A stretch of DNA of 20,911 bases. Source: Candidatus Caccocola faecipullorum. GTDB lineage: Bacteria > Synergistota > Synergistia > Synergistales > Synergistaceae. Under the pieces are notes generated by a model that ran no database searches, was not told where the DNA came from, and saw only the letters and a list, made by a program, of their open reading frames with translations. The position numbers and the translations under genes were made by a program. The stretch spans positions 1 through 20,911 of the forward strand of contig DVKA01000203.1 of assembly GCA_018716365.1 (NCBI GenBank), read 5' to 3'. This document shows, in pieces, positions 1 to 7,401 of the stretch (position 1 is its first letter; every line of letters begins with the position of its first letter).

Positions 1-1
1 C

Positions 2-1486
2 TGCTCGCCGTCGCGCGCCCTATGCTTCGACGATGGAATCACAGTCATAGGCGAACGGCTCAACCCGACCGGCAAAAAAGCGCTTCAGGCCGCTCTGCGC
101 GCGCACGACACGGACTACCTGCTGCGCGAGGCGCTTCGCCAGCAGGAACAGGGCGCTCAGGCCCTCGACCTCAACACGGGGCTGCCCGACATCGACGAAG
201 CCGCGACGCTCGCCGAGGCCGCACAGAAAATTCAGGCCGTAACGCCGCTGCCCCTGCAGCTCGACTCATCGTCGCCCGAGGCGCTCGAACGCGCGGCGCG
301 CCTCTACAACGGCAAGCCGCTGCTCAACTCCGTCAACGGCAAAAAAGAATCCCTCGAATCGATACTACCGATAGCGAAAAAATACGGCTGCGCGGTACTC
401 GGCCTCGCGCTCGACGAAAACGGCGTGCCGAAGACGGCCGAGGCGCGCCTCGAAATCGCGCGCCGCATCGTCGCGGCCGCGGAGGCCGCGGGAATCCCGC
501 GCGAAGACGTGCTCATAGACTGCCTCGTGATGACCGCGAGCGCGCAGCAGGAGCAGGCCGCCGAGACATTAAAGGCGCTCGCGCTCGTTAAAAAAGAGCT
601 CGGCGTCAAAACAGTCCTCGGCGTCAGCAACGTCTCCTTCGGCCTGCCGATGCGCCCCGTCGTCAACCGCACGATGCTTGCGATGGCCTTTGCGATGGGC
701 CTCGACGCGCCGATAATGAACCCCGGCGACGAGGGAATGGCCGAGACCGTCGCCGCTGCGCGCGTGCTGCTCGGCGAGGACAAAGAAGCCGCCGCCTACA
801 TAGCGCGCTGCTCCGCCGCCGCGCCCGAACAGAAGCCGGAAGCTAAGCAGGAAGGCCGCGCGGACATACACTACGCTATAACCCACGGCCTCGAAGACGA
901 AGCCGCGAAAGCCGCAGAAGAGCTGCTCGAAGGCGGAACGCAGCCGATGGAAGTCATAGAAGAAAAGATAATCCCCGCGCTCGACGCGGTAGGCAAAGAC
1001 TACGAGACCGGCGCGATATTCCTGCCGCAGCTCATAAAATCCGCCGAGGCCGCGAAAGCGTCGTTCGAAGTGCTGCGCGCGAAACTCGCGCGCGACGGCG
1101 GCGCGCAGAAGGGCGCGAAGTTCGTCATCGCAACCGTCTACGGCGACATACACGACATAGGAAAGAACATCGTCCGTGTCATCCTCGAAAACTACAACTT
1201 CGACGTGACGGACCTCGGCCGCGACGTGCCGCCCGAGCGCGTCGCCGAAGCCGTGCGCGAGACCGGCGCGAAGATAGTCGGCCTCTCGGCGCTCATGACG
1301 ACCACCGTCGCAAGCATGAAAGAGACGATCGCGCTGCTGCGCCGCGAATGCCACGGCGTAAAGATAATAGCGGGCGGCGCGGTGCTCACGCCGCACCTCG
1401 CCGAATACGCCGGCGCGGACTACTACGCGAAAGACGCGATGGAAACCGTGCGCATCGCCGAAAAACTGAGCGCGGAAGCGAAATAG
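2..1486 (+). CDS. metH: MetH-like corrinoid methyltransferase (pterin-binding plus B12-binding domains), 5' end missing
   Basis: The reading frame is open from the first bases, so the gene begins before the window. The visible part starts with a pterin-binding (methyltetrahydrofolate) TIM-barrel domain opening with VIGERLNPTGKK and containing LDLNTGLPDID and LLNSVNGKK. Next comes a helical cobalamin cap (about nt 860-1090), then a Rossmann B12-binding domain with the D-x-H-x-x-G signature (GDIHDIGKN; axial histidine codon at 1151-1153), an S-x-L (GLSALMTT) and a GG (IIAGGAV). The protein stops after the B12 domain, so the SAM-dependent reactivation domain of long MetH is absent. This is the short MetH layout of many anaerobes, which usually begins with a homocysteine S-methyltransferase domain; that part would lie upstream. 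Inferred role: transfer of a methyl group from methyl-tetrahydrofolate via the corrinoid to homocysteine in the cytoplasm. Another methyl acceptor cannot be excluded while the N-terminus is unseen. Confidence 0.88.
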   Translation, partial: CSPSRALCFDDGITVIGERLNPTGKKALQAALRAHDTDYLLREALRQQEQGAQALDLNTGLPDIDEAATLAEAAQKIQAVTPLPLQLDSSSPEALERAARLYNGKPLLNSVNGKKESLESILPIAKKYGCAVLGLALDENGVPKTAEARLEIARRIVAAAEAAGIPREDVLIDCLVMTASAQQEQAAETLKALALVKKELGVKTVLGVSNVSFGLPMRPVVNRTMLAMAFAMGLDAPIMNPGDEGMAETVAAARVLLGEDKEAAAYIARCSAAAPEQKPEAKQEGRADIHYAITHGLEDEAAKAAEELLEGGTQPMEVIEEKIIPALDAVGKDYETGAIFLPQLIKSAEAAKASFEVLRAKLARDGGAQKGAKFVIATVYGDIHDIGKNIVRVILENYNFDVTDLGRDVPPERVAEAVRETGAKIVGLSALMTTTVASMKETIALLRRECHGVKIIAGGAVLTPHLAEYAGADYYAKDAMETVRIAEKLSAEAK

Positions 1487-1512
1487 CAGAAAGCCGCGGA
1501 AATCACGAGAAA

Positions 1513-1573
1513 CCGCCGCACGCGCGCGCCCGCAGCAGAACGACAGGCGGAGGCTGTGCGGCGGGATTTTTTT
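1513..1573 (+). terminator. Rho-independent terminator of the metH-like gene
   Basis: CCGCCGCAC at 1513-1521 pairs perfectly with GTGCGGCGG at 1556-1564, and a run of seven T follows (1567-1573). The loop is long (about 34 nt) and itself GC-rich, with room for inner pairing. It lies 26 nt after the stop and separates this gene from the downstream dehydrogenase. Confidence 0.65.
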
Positions 1574-1619
1574 ATAAAATCCGGCAAAGCGTCACGAGCT
1601 TACCGAAGGGACGGAGAGC

Positions 1620-2390
1620 ATGAACGTAAAAGACCTATTCAACATCGAAGGCAAAAACGCCGTAGTCACTGGCGGAGGCCGCGGCCTCTGCCGCGCGATG
1701 GCCGAGGCGCTGCACGAGGCCGGCGCGCGCGTGCTCATAATAGGGCGCGATGAAGATACGCTGGCCCGCGCCGCGCGCGAAATGGGCGCGTCGGGCGCGC
1801 CGGTGCTCTACGAAGCGGGCGACCTCGGCGAACTCGACCAGATAGAAGCGCTCTACGATAGGGCCGCCGCGAAGCTCGGCGAGCCGGACATTCTGGTGAA
1901 CGGCGCGGGCGTGCAGCACCGCGCGCTCGCAGAAGACTTTCCGCTCGCGGAATGGCATAAGATAATAAACGTCAACCTCAGCGCAGTATTTGCGCTCTCG
2001 CAGCTCGCGGGCCGCGCCATGCTCGCGCGCGGCTGCGGCAAAATCATCAACGTCGCCTCGATGACCTCCTTCTTCGGGAGCGAGCGCATCCCTGCCTACG
2101 CCGCGAGCAAAGGCGGCGTCGCGCAGCTCACGAAGGCGCTCTCAAACGAATGGGTGGGCCGCGGCGTCTGCGTCAACGCGATAGCGCCCGGCTACATGGA
2201 GACGGCGCTCACGAAAGACATCAAGACGACCAACCCGCGTTACTACGAAGAGATAACGGGCCGCATCCCCGCGCACCGCTGGGGCCGCCCCGACGACCTC
2301 AAGGGTGTCACGCTCTTCCTCGCCAGCGCCGCAAGCGACTACGTCTCCGGCGCGGTGATCCCCGTAGACGGCGGCTACCTCGGCAAATAA
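1620..2390 (+). CDS. Short-chain dehydrogenase/reductase, KduD/gluconate-5-dehydrogenase-like
   Basis: A 256-residue classical SDR oxidoreductase, the usual family length. It shows the N-terminal cofactor loop TGGGRGLC (17-24), an NGAG segment (94-97), the structural Asn of NVNLSA (119), the catalytic Ser147 and the Y160-x-x-x-K164 pair (YAASK), then the APGYMET segment and the C-terminal VSGAVIPVDGGY. The pattern INVASM...F.GS..IPAYAASK resembles 2-deoxy-D-gluconate 3-dehydrogenases and gluconate 5-dehydrogenases, so a sugar-acid or keto-polyol substrate is likely but unproven. The start is supported by AAGGGA at 1606-1611, eight bases before the ATG. It appears monocistronic, with terminators on both sides. 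Oddity: the third glycine of the TGxxxGxG loop is Cys24, and the usual NNAG is NGAG. NAD(P) preference is not obvious. Confidence 0.88.
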   Translation: MNVKDLFNIEGKNAVVTGGGRGLCRAMAEALHEAGARVLIIGRDEDTLARAAREMGASGAPVLYEAGDLGELDQIEALYDRAAAKLGEPDILVNGAGVQHRALAEDFPLAEWHKIINVNLSAVFALSQLAGRAMLARGCGKIINVASMTSFFGSERIPAYAASKGGVAQLTKALSNEWVGRGVCVNAIAPGYMETALTKDIKTTNPRYYEEITGRIPAHRWGRPDDLKGVTLFLASAASDYVSGAVIPVDGGYLGK

Positions 2391-2407
2391 AACCGGCAAA
2401 AAACGAA

Positions 2408-2450
2408 AAAGGCGCGGAGACGAAAATATCTTCCGCGCCTTTGCTTTTTT
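2408..2450 (+). terminator. Rho-independent terminator of the SDR gene
   Basis: AAAGGCGCGGA (2408-2418) pairs with TCCGCGCCTTT (2432-2442) across a 13-nt AT-rich loop and is followed by GCTTTTTT. It starts 18 nt after the SDR stop codon. Confidence 0.85.
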
Positions 2451-2554
2451 AACTCCCACTCATGGCAGGGTGCTCCGCTGCTTTAGCTCCCACTTAACGG
2501 CAGGGTGCTCCGCTTTTTCAGTTCCAACTTAATGGCATGGTTCTCCGCTTTTTG
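2451..2554. repeat. Three degenerate 34-35 bp tandem repeats
   Basis: Copies begin at 2451, 2485 and 2520. Each reads roughly (a/c)TCCCACT, then a GGCAGGGTGCTCCGCT core, then a T-rich end. The first two cores are identical; the third is diverged (GGCATGGTTCTCCGCT). A possible fourth, weaker relic starts near 2565 (ACTCCCAC ... TTCTCCAC) and runs up to the end of the next gene. The copies lie between a terminator and the 3' end of a convergent gene. There are no spacers, so it is not a CRISPR array. Function unknown. Confidence 0.8.
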
Positions 2555-2600
2555 GGGAGATTTTACTCCCACGCCGTCATTATAGCAGATTCTCCACGCC

Positions 2601-2945
2601 TCACCGCACCGGCGTATAATCTATCGCCGCATCCTCGTCCGTCGCTTCGAGCTTGAATATCACGGGACGCAGGCCGTCGTTGCAGCTGCATATCGCTACG
2701 CCGGGCTTTCTTATCCAGTCGCCGTAGTAGAAGACGCCGTTCCCCGCGCCGTGCGCGAGCGCGAAGACGTACTGATATATCGCCTTCCACGCCTCGTCGC
2801 AGAGCCCCTCGGGCTTCGCGTAGTCCGCGTAAAAGCTCTGCCCCTCGAGCAGCATCGGGCAGGGGCCGAGCCCCGGCGCGCCGTACTGCTCTGCAAGTTC
2901 CTTGTCGAACGTCGTCTTGAGCACCGTTATTTTTACCTTTTTCAT
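2601..2945 (-). CDS. TIGR04076 family protein
   Basis: A 114-residue cytoplasmic protein with no signal peptide or membrane segment. I recognise the family from the blocks KVKITVLKTTFDKELAEQY, CPMLLEGQ.F, the central YVFALAHGAG and the C-terminal PGVAICSCNDGLRPVIFKLEA. The conserved Cys in GPCPML and the CSC in AICSCNDGLRP are typical. The family occurs in anaerobes and has no established biochemical role; cysteine-based metal or redox chemistry is only a guess. The start is well fixed: the coding strand reads GAGGAGGAAAAATCATG, a near-consensus Shine-Dalgarno. It is divergent from the Crp/Fnr gene with a 94-bp shared upstream region, so that regulator may control it. No clear terminator follows; its end abuts the tandem repeats. 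Confidence 0.85.
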   Translation of the reverse strand: MKKVKITVLKTTFDKELAEQYGAPGLGPCPMLLEGQSFYADYAKPEGLCDEAWKAIYQYVFALAHGAGNGVFYYGDWIRKPGVAICSCNDGLRPVIFKLEATDEDAAIDYTPVR

Positions 2946-2975
2946 GATTTTTCCTCCTCGTACATTTTATGTTCT

Positions 2976-3007
2976 TTCGTCATCGTCATGTCCGCGCGTG
3001 ATAAAAT
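2976..3007 (+). promoter_or_regulatory. Weak candidate promoter for the Crp/Fnr gene
   Basis: TAAAAT at 3002-3007 is a fair -10 element, about 33 nt before the GTG start. The only -35-like hexamer, TTCGTC at 2976-2981, is 20 nt away, which is long. The divergent TIGR04076 gene must be read from the same gap. I saw no FNR or CRP half-site pair. Confidence 0.25.
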
Positions 3008-3039
3008 ACGCGAAAAGCCCCGCAAAGGAGCGTGATTCC

Positions 3040-3720
3040 GTGCATACGCCGCGTTATTTTTTCACGGGCGACTTCTCCGCCTTTCACGAATATTTCCTCT
3101 CGCGCCCACACGGGCGGCGGAGCTTCGCGCGCGGCGAATTTCTGTGGCCGCCCGGCGAGCCCTTCGGGCGGATGCACTACATACTTTCGGGCGCGGCGCG
3201 CTGCTGCGTCGAGCACGAGAACGGGCGGCGCAAAATAATCTCGTTCCACGGCGCGGGGACGCTCTTCCCCGTCTACCACGAGCGCGACTACAAAATCGAG
3301 CTCGCGATTACGACGGAGGCGCTCTCGCCGGTCGAGACGCTGGAGTTTACGAAGGCGGACTTCCGCGCGATGTTCCGCGAAAACGGCGCGCTCGCCGCGG
3401 CGCTCGTCGAGTGGTACGCCTCCTACGTGAACCTTCTGCTCTACGAGACGGCGCACCAGGAATACAACGGCTCGTTTCTCAAGCTCTGCAACCTGCTCTA
3501 CCTGCTCGCCCCAGCGGGCGGCCTCGACTCGGTCACGCAGGAGGAGCTCGCCGACATCCTCGGCACGAGCCGCGTAAACCTCACGCGCGGCCTCGCGCAG
3601 CTCCGAAGCGAGGGCGTCGTGCGCACGCGCCGCGGCCGCGTCGAAATAACGGACCGCGAAGCGCTCGCCCGCCGCTGTTCGCTCGAAACGGTCGAGCCGG
3701 ACTCTGAGGCGATTTTATAG
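3040..3720 (+). CDS. Crp/Fnr family transcriptional regulator
   Basis: Read from GTG at 3040, placed nine bases after AAAGGAG (3024-3030), the product has 226 residues, normal for the family. Residues 10-115 form a cyclic-nucleotide-binding-type beta-roll (FLWPPGEPFGRMHYILSGAARCC; RKIISFHGAGTLFP). A dimerisation helix covers 115-150. The C-terminal winged helix has the recognition segment VTQEELADILGTSRVNLTRGLAQLRSEGVV (165-194). There is no N-terminal cysteine cluster, so it is not a classical [4Fe-4S] FNR; the CC at 55-56 is in the beta-roll. The effector is unknown. An in-frame extension upstream to 2902 exists but lacks a ribosome binding site and runs over the divergent promoter region, so I did not use it. 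It may regulate the divergent TIGR04076 gene. Confidence 0.88.
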   Translation: MHTPRYFFTGDFSAFHEYFLSRPHGRRSFARGEFLWPPGEPFGRMHYILSGAARCCVEHENGRRKIISFHGAGTLFPVYHERDYKIELAITTEALSPVETLEFTKADFRAMFRENGALAAALVEWYASYVNLLLYETAHQEYNGSFLKLCNLLYLLAPAGGLDSVTQEELADILGTSRVNLTRGLAQLRSEGVVRTRRGRVEITDREALARRCSLETVEPDSEAIL

Positions 3721-3769
3721 GAGCGGCGGCAAATTTTCTGCCACAAATGATACAGAAGGGACGTTGAAC

Positions 3770-4411
3770 ATGGCTTCGACATATTATTATTTGACGGAAG
3801 AGGAGAAAAACAGCATAGGCCGGCTCGGCGGCAATGCGCCGGAGTGGTTCGACGATAAGAGAGATATGGTGGACGAGCCGGGCTGTCATTACGGCTTTTA
3901 CTGCACATTTCAGCTGAAAGATACGGAGCGCTCTCTGTCCATCTTCATTCCCGAAAGCTTCGACCGTCTGCTCGACGGCAACATCTATCCCAGCTGCTCC
4001 ATAAAGGCCTTCACGCACCCGACGACTGAGGAAAGCGGCGACAATTATTTCAGATTGATGCCTGAGAAGCCAAAAGCTGGCGAGAGGCTGACGAGTTATC
4101 AGAAAAAGTTCGACTATTCCCGCCCCGTGCTGAAGAAGGTTTTTATCGCGCCATGTACGGAAAAGCCGGAAGACGACGCCGCGTTCCTCACCATCGGCGA
4201 CGATATTTTTTACGTTCAGGACGAAGATTACTACCGCGAAGCTCTGATAAAGGACGGCTACGAAATCTGGGGATATATCAACGAAGAGGGATTCTATCCT
4301 CTGGCGCGCGAGACAGAGCTGATTCACGGCAATATGCCGTTATCCTTCGGCGCTATGTATCTGTACCAAAAAGGCGGCGAGATAATCGCCGGCTACTGGC
4401 AGTACAGCTGA
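3770..4411 (+). CDS. Hypothetical protein (unrecognised)
   Basis: I do not recognise this 213-residue protein. It has no signal peptide or membrane segment, is acidic, and is rich in Tyr, Phe and Trp in short blocks (CHYGFYCTFQL, DDIFYVQDEDYY, YEIWGYINEEGFYP), which suggests a compact alpha/beta or beta-rich soluble fold. ATG at 3770 is preceded by AAGGGA (3756-3761) with an eight-base gap, better than the in-frame TTG at 3764. It follows the Crp/Fnr gene by 49 bp on the same strand, so co-transcription is possible. Its codons use far more A and T than the flanking genes, which hints at horizontal acquisition. Aromatic, acidic proteins of this kind are common among polymorphic-toxin immunity proteins, but I see no motif that decides it. 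Confidence 0.7.
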   Translation: MASTYYYLTEEEKNSIGRLGGNAPEWFDDKRDMVDEPGCHYGFYCTFQLKDTERSLSIFIPESFDRLLDGNIYPSCSIKAFTHPTTEESGDNYFRLMPEKPKAGERLTSYQKKFDYSRPVLKKVFIAPCTEKPEDDAAFLTIGDDIFYVQDEDYYREALIKDGYEIWGYINEEGFYPLARETELIHGNMPLSFGAMYLYQKGGEIIAGYWQYS

Positions 4412-4527
4412 CGGCGGCTTTTCATAATGAGGACGAAGAACTTCCGCGCTCCTGTCCGTCGCCGGAGGTCCTTTCAGCAGACCGGACAGCCGGCGGCGGC
4501 GCAGTATTGCTTCATGCGTCATGACCG

Positions 4528-4548
4528 CTGGCTGATTTAGCCGGTTTT
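4528..4548 (+). terminator. Possible weak terminator between the two convergent orphan genes
   Basis: CTGGCT (4528-4533) pairs with AGCCGG (4539-4544), including one G-T pair, across a five-base loop, and four T follow. The stem is short. The rest of 4412-4588 holds a spaced inverted repeat CTGTCCG / CGGACAG but no other feature I can name. Confidence 0.3.
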
Positions 4549-4588
4549 GCCATTGTCTAAGAAAATAAAAATATTGCGATCTGCCTTC

Positions 4589-5257
4589 TTATTTGTTCAG
4601 CCGTTTGACCGGCTCCGACATCACATCCGAAAAATGCCGGCACAAAATTTCTGTGAATAGCGTCATAGCGATAAACGGCTTGAGATTGCCTGCCGTGATT
4701 TCAAAATATTGGGAATAACTCCAATCAAGTACGTCCTCGCCGCGCCAGAAGCTTACCAGCTCCGCTCCCAGGTCTATTTGCTGGCTAGACAGGGATTTCC
4801 ACATAATCTGCGACCGCAGACCGCCGCTGATTTCTCCGAGCTGCCCGGCTGTAATGCGCCGGTTGGCATAATCCTGTACACTCTTCCAATAATGCTCCAG
4901 CTCAATATGACGGTGGAAAAGAACGCTGCAATCAATGTGGGAAAAGATTTCCAACATACAAAGGATGCGCCGCCTGTGAAATGCGTCCATCTCCCGTTCA
5001 AAAGCCTCCGCCCGGCCTATATCGTGTTTCTCCCTGCACACGTATGCTTCATATTCTGGAACCTGGAACGCTTCGTCGACCTTTTGGGCTAAGGTATACA
5101 TCTGAATTTCATCGGCGTTATTGCGTTCCCGCAATCTGTTCCAATGGTTTTGCTCCAATCCATCCTCTTTGGCGTAGCAAACGGCGCATATAGCCTGCGC
5201 GGGGTCAATTTCCCTCTGCAGACAGTAAGGACAAAGAATTTTTACTTTACTGCCCAC
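4589..5257 (-). CDS. Hypothetical protein with N-terminal CxxC...CxxC zinc ribbon
   Basis: From the GTG at 5257 the product has 222 residues. The N-terminus holds four cysteines in two CxxC pairs (CPYC at 9-12 and CAVC at 24-27), a treble-clef or zinc-ribbon arrangement. The remainder is helical, charged and aromatic with no motif I recognise (for example HIELEHYWKSVQDYANRR and SFWRGEDVLDWSYSQYFEI). The start follows GAGG with an eight-base gap on the coding strand. A longer version starting at ATG 5329 has no ribosome binding site and adds a low-complexity cysteine/serine segment. The gene is less GC-rich than the chromosome around it and converges with another orphan gene. Its role is unknown; zinc binding is inferred from cysteine spacing only. 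Confidence 0.68.
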   Translation of the reverse strand: MGSKVKILCPYCLQREIDPAQAICAVCYAKEDGLEQNHWNRLRERNNADEIQMYTLAQKVDEAFQVPEYEAYVCREKHDIGRAEAFEREMDAFHRRRILCMLEIFSHIDCSVLFHRHIELEHYWKSVQDYANRRITAGQLGEISGGLRSQIMWKSLSSQQIDLGAELVSFWRGEDVLDWSYSQYFEITAGNLKPFIAMTLFTEILCRHFSDVMSEPVKRLNK

Positions 5258-5270
5258 TATTCCAGCCTCA

Positions 5271-5348
5271 CTAACATAGCTCGCGCTGCGGACGAACGCG
5301 CAGCTGCAAGAACTGTGCTGCGACTGCATGAAATTTACTTTTCATCAT
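5271..5348 (-). CDS. Possible 25-codon leader ORF upstream of the zinc-ribbon gene
   Basis: ATG at 5348 lies six bases after GGAG (5355-5358 on the + strand reads CTCC). It opens a 25-codon frame that ends TAG at 5271, thirteen bases before the GTG of the zinc-ribbon gene, in a different frame. It could be a leader peptide, a small protein, or the frameshifted original N-terminus of the next gene. Too short to recognise. Confidence 0.3.
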   Translation of the reverse strand: MMKSKFHAVAAQFLQLRVRPQRELC

Positions 5349-5437
5349 TATTTTCTCCGAAAATATGCGCATTCCGTTTCCATGCTTACGAAATACTTTC
5401 CATTACTTTTTCCCGTTATCCACGGTTTGTTATTTCC

Positions 5438-5467
5438 ATAATATCTAATAAACGGGCAAAACGGCAA
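5438..5467 (-). promoter_or_regulatory. Candidate sigma70 promoter for the zinc-ribbon gene
   Basis: On the coding strand TTGCCG (5467-5462), an 18-bp spacer and TATTAT (5443-5438). It sits in an AT-rich stretch (about 5340-5475) that otherwise shows nothing coding apart from the leader ORF. Confidence 0.4.
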
Positions 5468-5488
5468 GCGGCGGGTTATTCTTATATC

Positions 5489-7363
5489 TTACGCCGCGCC
5501 CTTCCATTTCAGCAGCAGCGACGAATTTATGATCACGAGCACGGAGCCGGCGTTGTGGACGAGCGCGCCAGCGACTGGGTTGAGTATGCCGGAGGCGGCG
5601 AGGATTATCGCGGCGAAGTTCAGCGCCATCGAGAAGGCCATGTTCAGCTTTATCGTCCTCATCATGCGGCGCGAGAGCGCGAAGAGGTGCGGCAGCACGC
5701 CTATATCGTCGCCGACGAGCACGGCGTCAGCCGACTCTACGGCTATGTCGCTGCCAACGGCGCCCATCGCTATGCCTACGTGCGCGGCGCGCAGCGCGGG
5801 CGCGTCGTTGACGCCGTCGCCGACCATGCAGACGGGACTGCCCGCGGCCTGAAATTCCCTGATTATCCTGATTTTATCCTCTGGGCGGCATTCGCAGCGC
5901 GTTTCGTCGATTCCGGCCATGCGCGAAACGTGCGAGACGGCCTCTGGGCGGTCGCCGCTGAGCAGTACGGGCGCGACGCCGAGTTTTTTCAGCCGGCGCA
6001 CCGTCTCCGCCGCCCCCGGGCGCATCTCGTCGGAGAAGGCCGCGAATCCGGCGCACTTCCCGTCAAGCGCGAGCCAGACGACGATGGCCCCCTCTTTCGC
6101 GTATTCCGCCGCAGCGGCCTGAATTTCGGGCGACGGCGACGCGCCTCCACGTGCGAGCAACTCCATGTTTCCGGCGAGGATTTTGCGTCCCGCGGACGAA
6201 GCCGATACCCCGAGGCCGGGAAACATGGAAAACTCCTCGGGCTCGCGCAATGGCGCGCCCTCCGCGCGGCCGCGCGCGACAAGCGCCTTGCCCAGCGGGT
6301 GCTCCGAGCGCAGTTCCGCCGACGCCGCGAGCGAGAGCAGCTCCGCGTCCGCCACGCCCGGCGCAAAGCTGCGCACTGCGGAGACTGCGGGCTTTCCGTA
6401 TGTCAGCGTGCCGGTCTTGTCGAAGGCTGCGTTCCTGACCGCGGCGAGCCGTTCAAGCGCGTCGCCCTCGCGCACGAGGACGCCGTACTTTGTGCAGTTG
6501 CCCACCGCCGCCATGATTGCGGTAGGCGTTGCGAGCACGAGCGCGCAAGGGCAGAAGACGACGAGAATCGTGACGCCGCGTATCGCCTCGCCGGTGAAGA
6601 GCCAGACGGCGAGCGCCGAGCTCAGCGCGGCGGCGACTATCCACGTCGCCCAGCGGTCGGCGAGGCGCACTATCTTCGCCTTGCCCGCGTCAGCGGACTG
6701 CACGAGGCGCACCATGCGCTGGAACGAGCTGTCCTCGCCCGCGCGCGAGGCGCGCATCGTGAAGCCGCCGTACTGGTTCACAGTGCCGCTTGCGACCTCG
6801 TCTCCCGGCCCCTTGTCCACAGGCATCGGCTCGCCCGTCATCACGGACTGGTCCACGGATGTCTGCCCGTCGAGCACAATTCCGTCCGCCGGTATCGTCT
6901 CGCCCGGCAGCACGCGGATTACGTCGCCCGCCATGACCGCCTCCGCCGCTATGATTTCCTCCGCTCCGCCGCGCAGCACGCGCGCCGTCCTCGGCGTGAG
7001 GCGCACCAGCTTTTCAATGCCCGCGCGCGCCTTTGCGACGGTCAAGTCTTCGAGCAGCGCCCCTATCTGCATGATGAAAGCGACCTCGCCCGCAGCGAAG
7101 TCCTCGCCGATGCTCACCGAGGCGATAAGCGCCATCGAGACAAGCAGGTCGGCCTTGACGTCGAAAGCCGTGACGAGGCCGATAAACGCTTCAAGGATTA
7201 TCGGCGCTCCGCATAGCGCGATCGCAATCCACGCCGCGTCGAAAGGCAGGATCTCCGCGCCGAAGAAGCTCGCCGCGAGCGCCGCGCCCGAGACGGCAAG
7301 AAACGCAACGTCGCGCTTCATCCCGCCCCATTCAAGAATTTCTTCCAGTTTTTCAATAACCAC
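5489..7363 (-). CDS. Heavy-metal-translocating P1B-type ATPase (CPC type)
   Basis: An inner-membrane metal efflux ATPase. Numbered from the alternative ATG at 7384, it shows TM segments around 25-110, the actuator motif TGE (183-185), the transport-site CPC (278-280), the phosphorylation motif DKTGT (322-326), the HP of SEHPLG (362-363), the hinge GDGVND (522-527) and two C-terminal TM segments. There is no N-terminal CxxC metal-binding domain. The last helix reads HNAGSVLVIINSSLLL, which resembles CtpC-like pumps more than CopA, so the metal is uncertain. I prefer GTG at 7363, with GGAGG nine bases upstream. ATG at 7384 has only AGGA and lies about 11 nt from the predicted transcription start. 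The promoter carries a CsoR-like operator, and a CsoR gene follows upstream on the same strand. The real start could still be 7384. Confidence 0.9.
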   Translation of the reverse strand: MVIEKLEEILEWGGMKRDVAFLAVSGAALAASFFGAEILPFDAAWIAIALCGAPIILEAFIGLVTAFDVKADLLVSMALIASVSIGEDFAAGEVAFIMQIGALLEDLTVAKARAGIEKLVRLTPRTARVLRGGAEEIIAAEAVMAGDVIRVLPGETIPADGIVLDGQTSVDQSVMTGEPMPVDKGPGDEVASGTVNQYGGFTMRASRAGEDSSFQRMVRLVQSADAGKAKIVRLADRWATWIVAAALSSALAVWLFTGEAIRGVTILVVFCPCALVLATPTAIMAAVGNCTKYGVLVREGDALERLAAVRNAAFDKTGTLTYGKPAVSAVRSFAPGVADAELLSLAASAELRSEHPLGKALVARGRAEGAPLREPEEFSMFPGLGVSASSAGRKILAGNMELLARGGASPSPEIQAAAAEYAKEGAIVVWLALDGKCAGFAAFSDEMRPGAAETVRRLKKLGVAPVLLSGDRPEAVSHVSRMAGIDETRCECRPEDKIRIIREFQAAGSPVCMVGDGVNDAPALRAAHVGIAMGAVGSDIAVESADAVLVGDDIGVLPHLFALSRRMMRTIKLNMAFSMALNFAAIILAASGILNPVAGALVHNAGSVLVIINSSLLLKWKGAA

Positions 7364-7401
7364 AGAGCTCAACCTCCGCATCATAAAAGCGTCCTACGGT
7401 T

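Noticed and set aside
1550..1578. Promoter with TATAAA at 1573 for the SDR gene
   Set aside because: The AT stretch is explained by the T run of the preceding terminator, and no -35 element lies at a suitable distance.
2451..2554. CRISPR array
   Set aside because: The three repeats are directly adjacent and diverged, with no unique spacers and no cas genes nearby.
2902..3039. N-terminal extension of the Crp/Fnr gene
   Set aside because: It crosses the divergent start and promoter region. GTG at 3040 has AAAGGAG at a good distance and gives the normal family length.
5144..7216. Very long plus-strand open frame antisense to the metal ATPase
   Set aside because: Arg/His/Ala-rich product without motifs, no ribosome binding site, and completely opposite a well-conserved ATPase. 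It is a GC-rich shadow frame.
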